In this document: piece by piece, positions 43,468 through 52,855 of the stretch
Layout of the letters: every line of letters starts with the position of its first letter
How positions within the stretch are numbered: position 1 is the stretch's first letter
Assembly: GCA_905202595.1 (NCBI GenBank)
Contig: CAJKSP010000004.1
Span: forward strand, 1-64,000
DNA length: 64,000 bases
Reading direction: 5' to 3'
Origin: an uncultured Sutterella sp.
GTDB lineage: Bacteria > Pseudomonadota > Gammaproteobacteria > Burkholderiales > Burkholderiaceae_F
Notes under the pieces: model-generated
The model's database searches: none
What the model was told of the DNA's origin: nothing
The model's input: the letters and a program-made list of their open reading frames with translations, nothing else
Position numbers and translations under genes: made by a program

Positions 43468-46281
43468 TTAATCGCGCGGCTCCTTGCCGTCTTCTTCCGA
43501 GGAGCCGTCCGCTTCTTCCGCTTCATCGTCGTCAGGCAGCGGCTCGTCGTCAGCGTCATCATCCGGAAGATCTGCATCCTCGACTTCGGCCTCCGCCTCA
43601 GCCGCCTCCAGATGATCGATCTCCTCGTCGGCTTCGCCGGCGGGACGCACGATGAGCCGCACCGCAGCCAGCGTGTCGTCTTCCATCGTGATAAGGCGAA
43701 CGCCCTGCGTGCGGCGGCCGCAGACACGAACCTCGCTCGCGCGAGTGCGGATCACCTTGCCGCCCGTGCTGAGCAGCATGATGTCGTCCTCAGGCCGCAC
43801 GAGAACTGCAGCTACCACGCGGCCGTTGCGCTCTGAGGTCAGGATGGCGATCTGCCCGCGCGTGCGGCGGCCATGACGCGGATAATCAGCAGAAGGCGTG
43901 CGCTTGCCGTAGCCGTGCTCGGTCGCCGTCAGAACATCCTTGGACGGATCGTCAAGCGCCACAATAGCAATGACCGACTCGCCTTCGCCAAGAGCCATGC
44001 CGCGCAGGCCGTGCGCCGTGCGGCCCATGGGACGCATGTCGCTCTCGGGGAAGCGTACGCAGCGCCCGCCGCTGCTGAAGCAGAGAATGTCTTCTGCGCC
44101 ATTCGTCACCACGGCGCCGATGAGCGTTTCTCCCTCATCGAACTGCATGGCGCGGATGCCGCCCTTGCGGATGTTCTTGAGCAGCGACAGCGACATGCGC
44201 TTGAGCGTGCCGCGATTCGTTGCAAGGACGAGATAGTGCTCGTCGTCAAAGCCCTGTACCGGCAGAATGAAGCTGATGCGCTCTTCTTCCTTGAGCGGAA
44301 TGAGATTGACGACGGAACGACCGCGCGAATTGGCCTTTCCTTCCGGAAGCTCGAAAACATCGATCGGATAGGCATTGCCGAGATTCGTGAAGCAGAGAAT
44401 GACGTCGTGGCTGTTCGCGATGAAGAGCTCTTCGATTTCGTCGTCCTTCGTCACCGCCTGCACATTGCGGCCTTTGCCGCCGCGCGACTGCGCATCGTAA
44501 TCGCTCAGCGCCTGGCTCTTGATGAAGCCGCCCTGCGTCAGCGAAACCACCATCTCGCGGCGCGGGATGAGATCGCGCTTGTTAAAGTTCGGATCGCCCA
44601 TCAGATCAATGGTCGAACGCCGTTCATCGCCGAAGGCCGTCTTGATGTCGCGAAGCTCGTCAGCGATGATGGCCGTCACTCGCGCAGGCTTGGCGAGAAT
44701 GTCAAGCAGATCGAGGATGACATCCATCGTGTGCGAATAGTCGCTCAGCACCTTCTCGCGCTCAAGCCCGGTCAGACGGCGCAGGTTCATGGCAAGAATG
44801 CTGTCGATCTGCACATTCGTGAGATAGTAGAGGCCGTCTGCACGCAGGCCGCGAGTGCGATCCATATCGCCGGGGTAAACGGATTCGCCCGCGGCGGCGG
44901 CCCGGCGGGTGATTTCGCCAGCAAAGCCCAGATCCCAGCCGCGGCTGTAGAGCGCTTCGCGCGCTTCGTCAACTGTGCGGGCTGCGCGAATGAGGCGGAT
45001 GAACTCGTCCAGATTGGCCAGCGCAACGGCAAGGCCTTCGAGCACATGGCCTGCATCCCGGTTCTTCTTGAGGCGGAATACGGTGCGGCGCGTCACCACT
45101 TCTCGGCGATGCGCCAGGAAGTGCTCGATCATCTGCTTCAGATTCAGAAGCATGGGCTGCCCATCGACAAGGGCGACCATGTTCATGCCGAAGCTCACCT
45201 GCATCTGGGTGTTCTTGAAGAGGTTGTTGAGCACAACCTCCGGCATTGTGCCGGCCTTGAGGTCGATGCAGATTCGGATCTTGCGCGACGACTCGTCGCG
45301 CATTTCGGAGATGCCTTCCAGCTTCTTGTCGCGCCAGAGCTCGTGCATCTTTTCGTACATGATCCGCTTGTTGACCATATACGGAATCTCATCGACGACA
45401 ATGCGCGTGCGCCCGCCCTTCATGTCTTCGAGATGCGTGCGCGCCCGAATCATTACGCGGCCGCGGCCGGTTCTGTAGCCCTCATGAACATCCTTAAGCC
45501 CGAAAATAATGCCGCCGGTTGGGAAATCCGGCGCCGGAATGCAGCGGATGAGATCTTCAATCGTGCAGTCTGGATGCTCAAGGGCGTACAGGCACCCGTC
45601 AATCGTCTCCGAAAGATTGTGCGGCGGAATGTTCGTCGCCATGCCAACGGCAATGCCTGAGCTGCCGTTCACAAGGAGCTGCGGCAGCCGCGTCGGCAGC
45701 ACAACCGGCTCCATTTCGGAATTGTCGAAATTCGGAACGAAGTCGACCGTCTCTTCATTAATGTCAGCCAGAAGCTCTTCGGAGATCTTCTGCAGACGCA
45801 CTTCCGTGTAGCGCATGGCCGCTGCGCTGTCGCCGTCGATCGAGCCGAAGTTGCCCTGGCCGTAGACGAGCGGGTAGCGCATGGAGAAGTCCTGCGCCAA
45901 GCGCACGATCGTCTGATAGGCCGCGTTGTCGCCGTGAGGGTGGTACTTGCCCAACACTTCGCCCACGACGCGGGCGGCCTTCTTCGTCGGATTGTTCCAA
46001 GTGTTGCCGATCTGCTTCATGGCGAAGAGCACTCGGCGGTGCACGGGCTTCAGGCCGTCGCGCACATCCGGCAGTGCTCGTCCGACGATCACGCTCATCG
46101 CATAGTCGAGGTAGGAGCGGCGCATTTCGGCTTCAACCGAAACAGGCATCAGCTCCTGAGCGATGGCATCGCCCGACGTGGGCGACGCATTTTCATCGGC
46201 ATCGCCCGCATCGTCTCCGTCAGAAGGCAGCTGCACGGCTTCGCCGGTCTTCTTGTCGTCGTTTTCTTCGTCCATCGGCAT
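43468..46281 (-). CDS. gyrA: DNA gyrase subunit A
   Basis: GyrA cuts and rejoins DNA in gyrase. The 937-residue protein has an extra acidic N-terminal extension of about 40 residues, the breakage-reunion domain with catalytic Tyr158 (E. coli Tyr122) in AAAMRYTE, and the six-bladed C-terminal wrapping domain with the GyrA-box QSRGGKG, which rules out ParC. The end is a long Asp/Glu-rich tail. The quinolone region reads HPHGDNAAYQ, so positions of E. coli Ser83 and Asp87 are Asn119 and Gln123. An AGG site precedes the ATG; an ATG two codons later is equally plausible. Confidence 0.97.
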   Translation of the reverse strand: MPMDEENDDKKTGEAVQLPSDGDDAGDADENASPTSGDAIAQELMPVSVEAEMRRSYLDYAMSVIVGRALPDVRDGLKPVHRRVLFAMKQIGNTWNNPTKKAARVVGEVLGKYHPHGDNAAYQTIVRLAQDFSMRYPLVYGQGNFGSIDGDSAAAMRYTEVRLQKISEELLADINEETVDFVPNFDNSEMEPVVLPTRLPQLLVNGSSGIAVGMATNIPPHNLSETIDGCLYALEHPDCTIEDLIRCIPAPDFPTGGIIFGLKDVHEGYRTGRGRVMIRARTHLEDMKGGRTRIVVDEIPYMVNKRIMYEKMHELWRDKKLEGISEMRDESSRKIRICIDLKAGTMPEVVLNNLFKNTQMQVSFGMNMVALVDGQPMLLNLKQMIEHFLAHRREVVTRRTVFRLKKNRDAGHVLEGLAVALANLDEFIRLIRAARTVDEAREALYSRGWDLGFAGEITRRAAAAGESVYPGDMDRTRGLRADGLYYLTNVQIDSILAMNLRRLTGLEREKVLSDYSHTMDVILDLLDILAKPARVTAIIADELRDIKTAFGDERRSTIDLMGDPNFNKRDLIPRREMVVSLTQGGFIKSQALSDYDAQSRGGKGRNVQAVTKDDEIEELFIANSHDVILCFTNLGNAYPIDVFELPEGKANSRGRSVVNLIPLKEEERISFILPVQGFDDEHYLVLATNRGTLKRMSLSLLKNIRKGGIRAMQFDEGETLIGAVVTNGAEDILCFSSGGRCVRFPESDMRPMGRTAHGLRGMALGEGESVIAIVALDDPSKDVLTATEHGYGKRTPSADYPRHGRRTRGQIAILTSERNGRVVAAVLVRPEDDIMLLSTGGKVIRTRASEVRVCGRRTQGVRLITMEDDTLAAVRLIVRPAGEADEEIDHLEAAEAEAEVEDADLPDDDADDEPLPDDDEAEEADGSSEEDGKEPRD

Positions 46282-46509
46282 TCATCCTGAAATCCTGTCG
46301 CCTGCGCCAAATCGCACGCAGGGCGGCGGGCCTTCCGGGCCGCCGCATCGAAATTGTTGATTGTATCAGCTTAGGTGGAATTTCATGCCTGACGAGCGCC
46401 GCTCCGCCCTGCGGAGAAACCGATCGGAAAGGCCGGATCTCCAACGATAGAATGAAGCGCGGCGCCCGATCTAGACTCCGCTCTACTCATCACTGGAACG
46501 CTCATTCTT

Positions 46510-47826
46510 ATGCATGCCGACACTGTCATTGATGCCCGCTGGGTGATTCCCATCGTTCCCAAAGGCCAAGTGCTAGAACGCTATGCCGTTGCCCTCAAAA
46601 GCGGACGCATTGAGGCCATTCTGCCGTCCGCGCAGGCCAAAAGCCTTTTCGATGCCGACGAGTGGATGTCGCTTCCAGAAAGCGTTCTGATGCCGGGCCT
46701 TGTGAATCTCCATGCGCATGCCGCCATGAATCTGCTTCGGGGCATGGGAGCCGATCTGCCGCTCATGGACTGGCTCAACACCAAAATCTGGCCAGCAGAG
46801 GGCAAGCTCATGAGCGCGGACTTTGTTCGTGACGGCGCTTGGCTCGCAGGCCTGGAAATGGCTGCCGGCGGCGTCACGACCGTAAATGACAACTACTTCT
46901 TCCCGCGCGCTGCCGCCGAAGGGCTTCGTCGAGCGGGACTGCGCGTTGCGGCTTCGGGCATTGTCATCGGCTTTCCCTCTGCCTGGGCACAAAACGAGAG
47001 CGAATATCTTGACAAGGCCGAAGCGCTCATCAGGGACTGCGAAGGCGACGAATTCGTGCATGCAACTATCAGCCCGCATGCACCGTACACCGTCAGCGAC
47101 AGCGCGCTCAAGCGCTGCGCCGAGATTTCGGAAAAATACGGCGTGCCAATCCACATGCACGTCAATGAAACGGCCATTGAAGTCGCCGACTCTCTTCGGC
47201 AGTATGGGGAGCGCCCGATCGAGCGCCTGAAGCGCACCGGCCTCCTGAATGAACGCCTCATCGCTGTGCACAGCGTTCAGGCAAGCGACGAAGACATCGC
47301 CGCCATGGCCGAAGCCGGCTCATCCGTCTGCCACTGTCCCTGCTCCAATCTCAAGCTCGCTAGCGGATTTGCGCCGATAGGCAAGATGCTCGCTGCAGGG
47401 ATCAACGTCGGCATCGGCACAGACGGCGCCGCCAGCAACGACAAGCTCGACATGATCGGGGAAACGCGCCTTGCGGGCATGCTCGCCAAAGCCGTTGCGG
47501 GCGATACGACCGTCGCCACCGTGCACGACATGCTCTGGGCGGCAACCATGGGCGGCGCCAAAGCGTTGCATTGGGAAAACGAGATCGGCAGCATTGAATT
47601 CGGGAAGGCCGCCGACCTGATTGCCATTGATCTCGGCCACGTCGATGCTCGGCCCGTATTCGATCCCGCAGCGCAGCTGCTCTATGCCGCAGGCCGAGAG
47701 CACGTTATCCGCACTTGGGTGGCCGGCAGACTTATTGCCTCGAAACAACTAACAATGCAATTCCCCAGCCTTTCGGCCGGCGATGCCGCGGCTACGCTGG
47801 CCCAAAAATGGCAGAATAGGGTATGA
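46510..47826 (+). CDS. mtaD: Amidohydrolase, MtaD/TrzA type
   Basis: A 438-residue metal-dependent deaminase that best matches 5-methylthioadenosine/S-adenosylhomocysteine deaminase. Metal-binding motifs are GLVNLHAHAAMNLLRG near residue 64, the HMHVNET His near 217, HSVQ near 256, and the TDGAASNDKLD Asp near 305. It may recycle purines from SAM use; guanine or triazine deaminase activity cannot be excluded. It is divergent from gyrA and upstream of the OmpA-like gene. The ATG has only a weak ribosome site. Confidence 0.85.
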   Translation: MHADTVIDARWVIPIVPKGQVLERYAVALKSGRIEAILPSAQAKSLFDADEWMSLPESVLMPGLVNLHAHAAMNLLRGMGADLPLMDWLNTKIWPAEGKLMSADFVRDGAWLAGLEMAAGGVTTVNDNYFFPRAAAEGLRRAGLRVAASGIVIGFPSAWAQNESEYLDKAEALIRDCEGDEFVHATISPHAPYTVSDSALKRCAEISEKYGVPIHMHVNETAIEVADSLRQYGERPIERLKRTGLLNERLIAVHSVQASDEDIAAMAEAGSSVCHCPCSNLKLASGFAPIGKMLAAGINVGIGTDGAASNDKLDMIGETRLAGMLAKAVAGDTTVATVHDMLWAATMGGAKALHWENEIGSIEFGKAADLIAIDLGHVDARPVFDPAAQLLYAAGREHVIRTWVAGRLIASKQLTMQFPSLSAGDAAATLAQKWQNRV

Positions 47827-48091
47827 AAGCTGCCTGTTGTTTTCAGCTTCTGCCTTGCGGCGCCCTGAAATTGAAACGGTCGGACTGTTCCCCTCGGGTT
47901 AAACCTCAGCAGTCTGGCTTCATCGCCTTTTACAATGGGACTCTAAAATAAGAAGAGGCATTCTGACCGTCCTGAACTGCGTTCGGGGTGCGGCTTGAAT
48001 GCTCGAGGTTTTGGATGACCTTTCGGTGCTGTCTTCCAGAAGGGCGCACAACAATTAAATCGTCCATTTCCGAACTTTGAGGAAAAAGAAA
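47827..48091 (+). other. Intergenic region and ompA leader
   Basis: About 265 bases. TACAAT (47929-47934) and TAAAAT (47943-47948) are -10 like elements without clear -35 partners. If either is used, the OmpA-like mRNA has a leader of about 140 bases, a common feature of porin mRNAs under small-RNA control. No gene was found. Confidence 0.4.
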
Positions 48092-48763
48092 ATGAAGACT
48101 TCCGCGAAAATTGGTGGCCTCGTCGCTGCTGCGATGATCGCCGCATCCGGCGCCTCCTTCGCTGCCGATCAGGTGATTCCGTATGTCCAGTCCTCCTCTG
48201 GTCAGGTCGTTGTCAACAGCACCGGCCTTTGCTGGCGCACCGGCTTCTGGACCCCGGCTCTGGCTGAAGCGCTCGGTGTGAACGGCGCCGGCTGCGCTTG
48301 CGATGCCGACATCCTTGACGCCGCTGCCTGCAAGGCTGTCGAGGAGCCCGCCCCGGTCAAGGCCGCTGAAAAGGTGACCTTCTCGGCCGATATGCTCTTC
48401 AATTACAACCGCTCCGATCTGAAGGACGAAGGCAAGGCCGTTCTGGACGACCTCGTCTCCCGCATTGCCGGCGTTGACATTGAAGTCATCCTTTCGACGG
48501 GCTATGCCGACCGCATTGGCTCTGACAAGTTCAACGAACGCCTCTCGCTCAAGCGTGCTGAAGCCGTGAAGACCTACCTCGTCTCCAAGGGCGTTGACGC
48601 TACGCTGATCCAGACCGAAGGCAAGGGTGAGGCTGATCCGGTTGTGAACTGCCCGAATCCGTCGCGCAAGGGTCAGATCAAGAACTTCCGCGAACTCGTG
48701 AAGTGCCTGGCTCCGAACCGCCGCGCCGTGGTTGAAGTCGTCGGCACGCGTCCGGCTGAATAA
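48092..48763 (+). CDS. ompA: OmpA-family outer-membrane protein
   Basis: A 223-residue secreted protein with a clear signal peptide (MKTSAKIGG, hydrophobic core, cleavage near ASFA/AD at residue 26). A short mature N-terminal part has conserved Cys and Trp residues (CWRTGFWTPA, CACDADI), and an OmpA-type peptidoglycan-binding domain fills residues 95-223 (SADMLFNYNRSDL, NERLSLKRAEAVKTYL, NRRAVVEVVG). It lacks the eight-stranded barrel of E. coli OmpA, as in Bordetella and related genera. GAGGA precedes the ATG. Its codon use looks biased to a few codons, which suggests high expression. Two hairpins follow. Confidence 0.88.
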   Translation: MKTSAKIGGLVAAAMIAASGASFAADQVIPYVQSSSGQVVVNSTGLCWRTGFWTPALAEALGVNGAGCACDADILDAAACKAVEEPAPVKAAEKVTFSADMLFNYNRSDLKDEGKAVLDDLVSRIAGVDIEVILSTGYADRIGSDKFNERLSLKRAEAVKTYLVSKGVDATLIQTEGKGEADPVVNCPNPSRKGQIKNFRELVKCLAPNRRAVVEVVGTRPAE

Positions 48764-48790
48764 GGCTTGCTCAACGCAAGCTTGCATCCG

Positions 48791-48857
48791 CCTTGCCGGC
48801 GCGCTGAAGCGCCGGCAAAGCTGATCCTGAAAGCCCCTGCAGCCGCAGGGGCTTTTT
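48791..48857 (+). terminator. Tandem hairpins ending the ompA transcript
   Basis: A first stem TTGCCGGCGC/GCGCCGGCAA lies at about 48793-48818. It is followed by a canonical terminator, AAAGCCCCTGC/GCAGGGGCTTT with five T residues, at 48830-48857. Confidence 0.85.
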
Positions 48858-48882
48858 CGTGCATGAAAGAGCTCTGACGGCA

Positions 48883-49536
48883 ATGATTCGAAATCTCTAC
48901 CTTTTTGATCTTGACGGCACGCTTGTCGATACGGCGCCCGATCTTTCCGCCGCCGCCAACAGGCTTCGCACGGCGCGCGGCCTGCCGGCGCTTCCGCTGG
49001 AATCGCTCCGAGCCGCATCCGGAAAAGGCTCTCCAGCGCTTGTTCTTGCCGCGCTCGGCATCCCGAAGGATGATCCCCGCTATCCGCCGCTCAAAGCTGA
49101 ATTCCTCAGCTATTACTCAGAAATGCCCGCAGCGCGCTCAGCGCTTTTCCCCGGCATCGCCGCCATGCTGGCATCGCTTTGCAAACAAGGATGCCGCATC
49201 GGCGTTGTGACGAATAAGCCATTCGCACTCGCCGAACGCGTTCTCCGAGCGCTTTCTCTTGCAGAAGAGATCCAGGTCTTGATTGGGTGCGACAGCCCCG
49301 GCGCTGCGCTCAAGCCACGTCCCGACTCGCTCCTGACGGCGCTCAAGCGCTTTGACGCCCTGCCCGATGAAGCGGTGTACGTAGGCGACTCGGCTTCAGA
49401 CTGCACGGCAGCACATGCGGCAGGACTGCCCTGCGCTTTGGTTCGCTGGGGCTACATGCCCGAGCCGCCGGAAAGCGCTACTCCCGACTTCATTGCATCG
49501 GTGCCGTCAGATCTTCTGACATGGCGGCCGGCTTGA
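48883..49536 (+). CDS. gph: Phosphoglycolate phosphatase-like HAD hydrolase
   Basis: A 217-residue HAD-superfamily phosphatase with motif I FDLDGTLVDT at residues 7-16 (Asp8 nucleophile, Asp10 acid), motif II VVTNKP near 113, motif III Lys in KPRPDSL, and motif IV VGDSASDC. The cap domain and RAASGKGSPALVLAALG stretch fit Gph, which clears 2-phosphoglycolate from DNA repair. Its start overlaps the ompA terminator region; the ATG at 48883 is chosen over a GTG at 48859. In related genera ubiG lies between ompA and gph; here it is missing. Confidence 0.87.
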   Translation: MIRNLYLFDLDGTLVDTAPDLSAAANRLRTARGLPALPLESLRAASGKGSPALVLAALGIPKDDPRYPPLKAEFLSYYSEMPAARSALFPGIAAMLASLCKQGCRIGVVTNKPFALAERVLRALSLAEEIQVLIGCDSPGAALKPRPDSLLTALKRFDALPDEAVYVGDSASDCTAAHAAGLPCALVRWGYMPEPPESATPDFIASVPSDLLTWRPA

Positions 49537-49633
49537 ACCGTCGCAGAGGGCGCAAGCGGCTAAGAGATCATCAATTACACTTTTCGCGCCTCGCCGTGAG
49601 CTGAGCCGGTGTAATATGTGAGTCCGCATTCAG

Positions 49634-49996
49634 GGGGGCGCCTTTGGTTTCGACGGGGACGCGGACGCTGAATGGGGCATGTCGAGGTGCAGTCACCTCG
49701 TAAATCCGCTGCAAAAATATAAACGCCAACAACAAGCGTTTCGCTCTCGCTGCTTAACCAGCGGGATGCTGCACTGACTTGACTCTGGGTCAGGACGGGC
49801 AACCGTCAGCAGCATCATTTCACAGAGCCTAGGCTGGGTGGCTGTCGTCGACGCCCTCCCGAAACTTAGATGACTGGTTCGGTGCCGGCCCGCCGCTCGG
49901 CAGGGCACCGGATAAGATTCAAATCATGCGGCTAAGCATGTAGAACCATCAGAAAAAGGTTTCCGGACGCGGGTTCGACTCCCGCCGCCTCCACCA
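49634..49996 (+). ncRNA. ssrA: Transfer-messenger RNA
   Basis: tmRNA rescues stalled ribosomes with SmpB. The 5' end GGGGGCG pairs with CGCCTCC near the 3' end, which carries an encoded CCA, and the T-arm GGGTTCGACTCCC is present. The mRNA-like part at 49725-49757 encodes ANNKRFALAA and a TAA stop; with the alanine from the charged tmRNA the tag is AANNKRFALAA. The D-loop-like TTTGGTTTCGACGGGG follows the acceptor strand. Total length is 363 nucleotides, normal for the one-piece form. smpB is not in the window. Confidence 0.97.
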
Positions 49997-50173
49997 CATT
50001 CTTCAGGGTCCGCTGTCAACAAGATTGGCAGCGGACCTTTTGCATATGCGCCTTCTTGCAACTTCCCTGCGACGGCATCTGCGCTGGAGCTCGATAATTG
50101 ATGCATCTCCTTATGTTCGGCGCAGTCCTCGAAAATTTGAAGCGCCGCACTGATTTTCAAGGAAGGCAAAAAA
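49997..50173 (+). other. Intergenic after tmRNA
   Basis: A GGTCCGCTGTC/GGCAGCGGACC-like stem with TTTT right after it (about 50008-50041) is the likely tmRNA terminator. The rest should carry the promoter of the AsmA-like gene. Confidence 0.5.
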
Positions 50174-52705
50174 ATGGCTAATGGCGCCATCAAATTCACA
50201 GCTCTCGCTGTCGTCGTCGGCGCAGCGCTTTATGCAGGCATCGGCTACATCGGCGTGCCTTACGCTACCCGCACGGTTCTTGATAGCTTCGTCGCTCAGA
50301 AGCTCGGACGCCCCGTTGTTCTCAAGGACGTCCGCTTCAATCCCTGGACCTGGACCTATGAGCTCAAAGGCCTCAGCATTCCCGATCGCAAAGGCGGAAC
50401 GCTGGCCAAGCTCGAACTTCTGCGAATAGATGCCTCCGCTGAAACGCTTGTCAAGCTCGCTCCTGTGCTGGATGAAGTGACAATCGACGGCCTCATTGTC
50501 AATGCAGACATGGATGCCGGCCTTCGCGAAGACATTGCCGTGCTGACTGGCCGCACCTCGTCCAGCGGAGCGGCTCCGACGAAAAATGACGATGAGGCTG
50601 CGAGCAAAGCCGACTCAGCGCTGCCGAACTTTGCGCTCTACAACATTTCCGTCAAGAACAGCTCCATTCGTTACGCAGATAAAAAGGCCGGCATCGATCA
50701 AGCTGTGACGGACATTGCGCTCGAGCTTCCGTTTGTGAGCACGCTGGCCACTTCCAACTCCAGTCTCGTCACCCCATCGCTTTCGTTCAAAGTCAACGGC
50801 ACGCCGATTGAAGCCTCTGGCTCGACCAAGCCCTTCGGATCATCACTCGAAGCGCAGCTCAATCTGAAAGTCTCCAAACTCGACCTGGTGCCCTTCGCAA
50901 AAATGGTGCCCGCATTAGCTGGCTCTCAGCTGACGCTCGCACAAGGAACGCTTTCCACCGATCTGACTTTCGTTTTCCAGAACCCGACAGGCGGGCAGCC
51001 TGCGAAAGTGCTTCTTTCGGGCAACGCGTCGCTTGACGGCGTCTCATTCAAGGACAAAAGCGCCTCAGCGGCTGCCGAGCTGGCCGGCTTCAAGCATGCC
51101 GGCATCGTTGTAAAGGAAATAGACCTTGTTGAAAGCACCGCCGACGTGCAGAGCGCCTCGCTCGAAGGCCTGCGAGCGCATTTGGAAAATTCGCCGGCCG
51201 GACTCAATGTAATTCGCGTCATGCAGCCGGCTTCAGCCGCTTCAGCGCACGAGGACATCACGCCTTCGGCCGCTGAAAGCGCAGAAGCTTCTCCTTCAAA
51301 CGCCTGGCAATGGTCTTTGGCCAAAGCCAGCCTCAGCGACGCGTCCATTACCTGGAAAGACTCCACGGTTTCGCCCGCTGCGCATATTGCCGTGACAAAG
51401 ATCGCCGCAAGCGCTTCCAACATCAGCAGCGCTTCCGACAAGCCCGGCACGTGGACCGCTTCAGCCCTTCTCCTTGGCGGCAGCATTGCCGCCAAGGGCA
51501 GCGTGAACCTGACGCCGCTTTCCGTCAATGCCGAGCTTTCCGGCGACAAGCTCACGCTCAAGCAGGCAGCCGCTTACATCAAGAGCGCATCAGGGCTCGA
51601 TGTCGGCGCAACCGCCGCCTTTCACCTGAAAGCAGGCTACAGCACCAAGGACGTCACCGCATCAGGAGACGCCGCCTTGACGGGCCTGTCTGTCAAACAG
51701 GGCAAGAACACGCTCGCGACGGCGCGCTCGGCTTCCATTTCTCTTGAAAGCTTCAGCCTCGCCTCAAGCACTGTGAAAGTGAAAAACGCACAGATAGAAG
51801 GTGCCGTCGTCAATGCCGTCAATTCCAAGTCCGGCCTTAATTTGACGAACATTGGAAAACCGGCTGCCAGCAAGGCTGTGGCGAAAGTCGATGAAAAGCA
51901 GAACGCACCTGAGGCAGCCTCGGCAGCCCCATCCTGGCGCTGGTCGGTAGCTGCAGCTTCCATTAAGAACAGCACCCTCAACTATCGCGACGAGACCATC
52001 AAGCCGGCTGGGTCGGCCCAAATTTCCAAACTCAATGCCATCGTCAAAGGCCTTTCGTCTGCACCTGGCACCAAAGCCGTCGTCGATGTGTCTGCGGGAC
52101 TTGGAGGCGGCACGCTCAATGCTGCCGGCAATGTCGTATTGACGCCGCTTTCTGCTGCAATTGACGTCAAGGCGGCCAAAATCGGCCTGAAGAGCTTCTC
52201 GACGCTTCTTCAAGGCTATGCAGGCATCGGCGCCAAAGCCGGCGACTTCAGCGCCCAGGGCCAGCTTGCAGTCTCAAACGACAAAGGCCAAGCTGTTCCC
52301 GCATGGAAGGGAGACATGTCTCTCGCTTCTCTGGATCTCATCAATGCCAAGGGTGCAAGCCTTATGAGCTGGAGCAAGGCTTCGCTCGCCGGCATGGATG
52401 TAGCGGCTACCGACCCGATCCGCATCATCGTGGCTCGAGCGGAAATCGATCAGCCGGCTGAAAAGCAGGCAAAAGCCGTCCGCAAGGCTGCCGGCATCGC
52501 CTCACTCATCAGCTCGCTGGCAGGCAGGACGGATCGAGCAGAAAAAATCGACAAGTACGCCGGAAAGCTTGAAGGAACCATCGTGCTCGAAAACGTGCGC
52601 TATGAAAACGGCAAGTTTTCTGCAAACGGCGTAAATGCTGCGTCGCTCGGCGGCATGCTGCTCGGCAAGCTCTCCGACGCCATGAGAGAGAAGCTCGAGA
52701 AATAA
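50174..52705 (+). CDS. AsmA-like (DUF748) membrane protein
   Basis: An 843-residue protein with one N-terminal membrane helix (residues 6-28) and a long, mainly beta-strand periplasmic part. The segment PVVLKDVRFNPWTWTYELKGLSI at residues 47-69 is a good match to the start of DUF748, a relative of AsmA and the bridge-like lipid-transport proteins. Repeating units of about 250 residues begin with a W-x-W-S motif (NAWQWSLAKASL, SWRWSVAAASI), so the middle looks duplicated. It is shorter than most DUF748 proteins. A role in phospholipid or lipoprotein traffic is plausible but unproven. AAGGAAGG precedes the ATG. Confidence 0.75.
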   Translation: MANGAIKFTALAVVVGAALYAGIGYIGVPYATRTVLDSFVAQKLGRPVVLKDVRFNPWTWTYELKGLSIPDRKGGTLAKLELLRIDASAETLVKLAPVLDEVTIDGLIVNADMDAGLREDIAVLTGRTSSSGAAPTKNDDEAASKADSALPNFALYNISVKNSSIRYADKKAGIDQAVTDIALELPFVSTLATSNSSLVTPSLSFKVNGTPIEASGSTKPFGSSLEAQLNLKVSKLDLVPFAKMVPALAGSQLTLAQGTLSTDLTFVFQNPTGGQPAKVLLSGNASLDGVSFKDKSASAAAELAGFKHAGIVVKEIDLVESTADVQSASLEGLRAHLENSPAGLNVIRVMQPASAASAHEDITPSAAESAEASPSNAWQWSLAKASLSDASITWKDSTVSPAAHIAVTKIAASASNISSASDKPGTWTASALLLGGSIAAKGSVNLTPLSVNAELSGDKLTLKQAAAYIKSASGLDVGATAAFHLKAGYSTKDVTASGDAALTGLSVKQGKNTLATARSASISLESFSLASSTVKVKNAQIEGAVVNAVNSKSGLNLTNIGKPAASKAVAKVDEKQNAPEAASAAPSWRWSVAAASIKNSTLNYRDETIKPAGSAQISKLNAIVKGLSSAPGTKAVVDVSAGLGGGTLNAAGNVVLTPLSAAIDVKAAKIGLKSFSTLLQGYAGIGAKAGDFSAQGQLAVSNDKGQAVPAWKGDMSLASLDLINAKGASLMSWSKASLAGMDVAATDPIRIIVARAEIDQPAEKQAKAVRKAAGIASLISSLAGRTDRAEKIDKYAGKLEGTIVLENVRYENGKFSANGVNAASLGGMLLGKLSDAMREKLEK

Positions 52706-52723
52706 GGCGGCATCGAGCTGCAG

Positions 52724-52754
52724 GCTCTGCGCGCTCTTCGGCGGCGCGCAGAGC
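52724..52754 (+). terminator. Hairpin after the AsmA-like gene
   Basis: GCTCTGCGCGC pairs perfectly with GCGCGCAGAGC across a nine-base loop, 19 bases after the stop; no T tract. Confidence 0.5.
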
Positions 52755-52810
52755 ACTTCAGCACTCGCCGCGCGCAAAGGCCATCCGAGGCCGCGATGAA
52801 GCGAGCGTAT

Positions 52811-52849
52811 AAAAAGGAAGGCCCGAACTGGATTTACCAATTCGGGCCT
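52811..52849 (-). terminator. tRNA-Thr terminator
   Basis: On the minus strand GGCCCGAA pairs with TTCGGGCC and is followed by a U-rich run ending in five U residues. It lies seven bases past the tRNA CCA end. Confidence 0.8.
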
Positions 52850-52855
52850 GTCATA

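Noticed and set aside
43468..46281. ParC rather than GyrA
   Set aside because: The GyrA-box QSRGGKG and the full six-blade C-terminal domain are present, and the gyrA-serC neighbourhood is typical.
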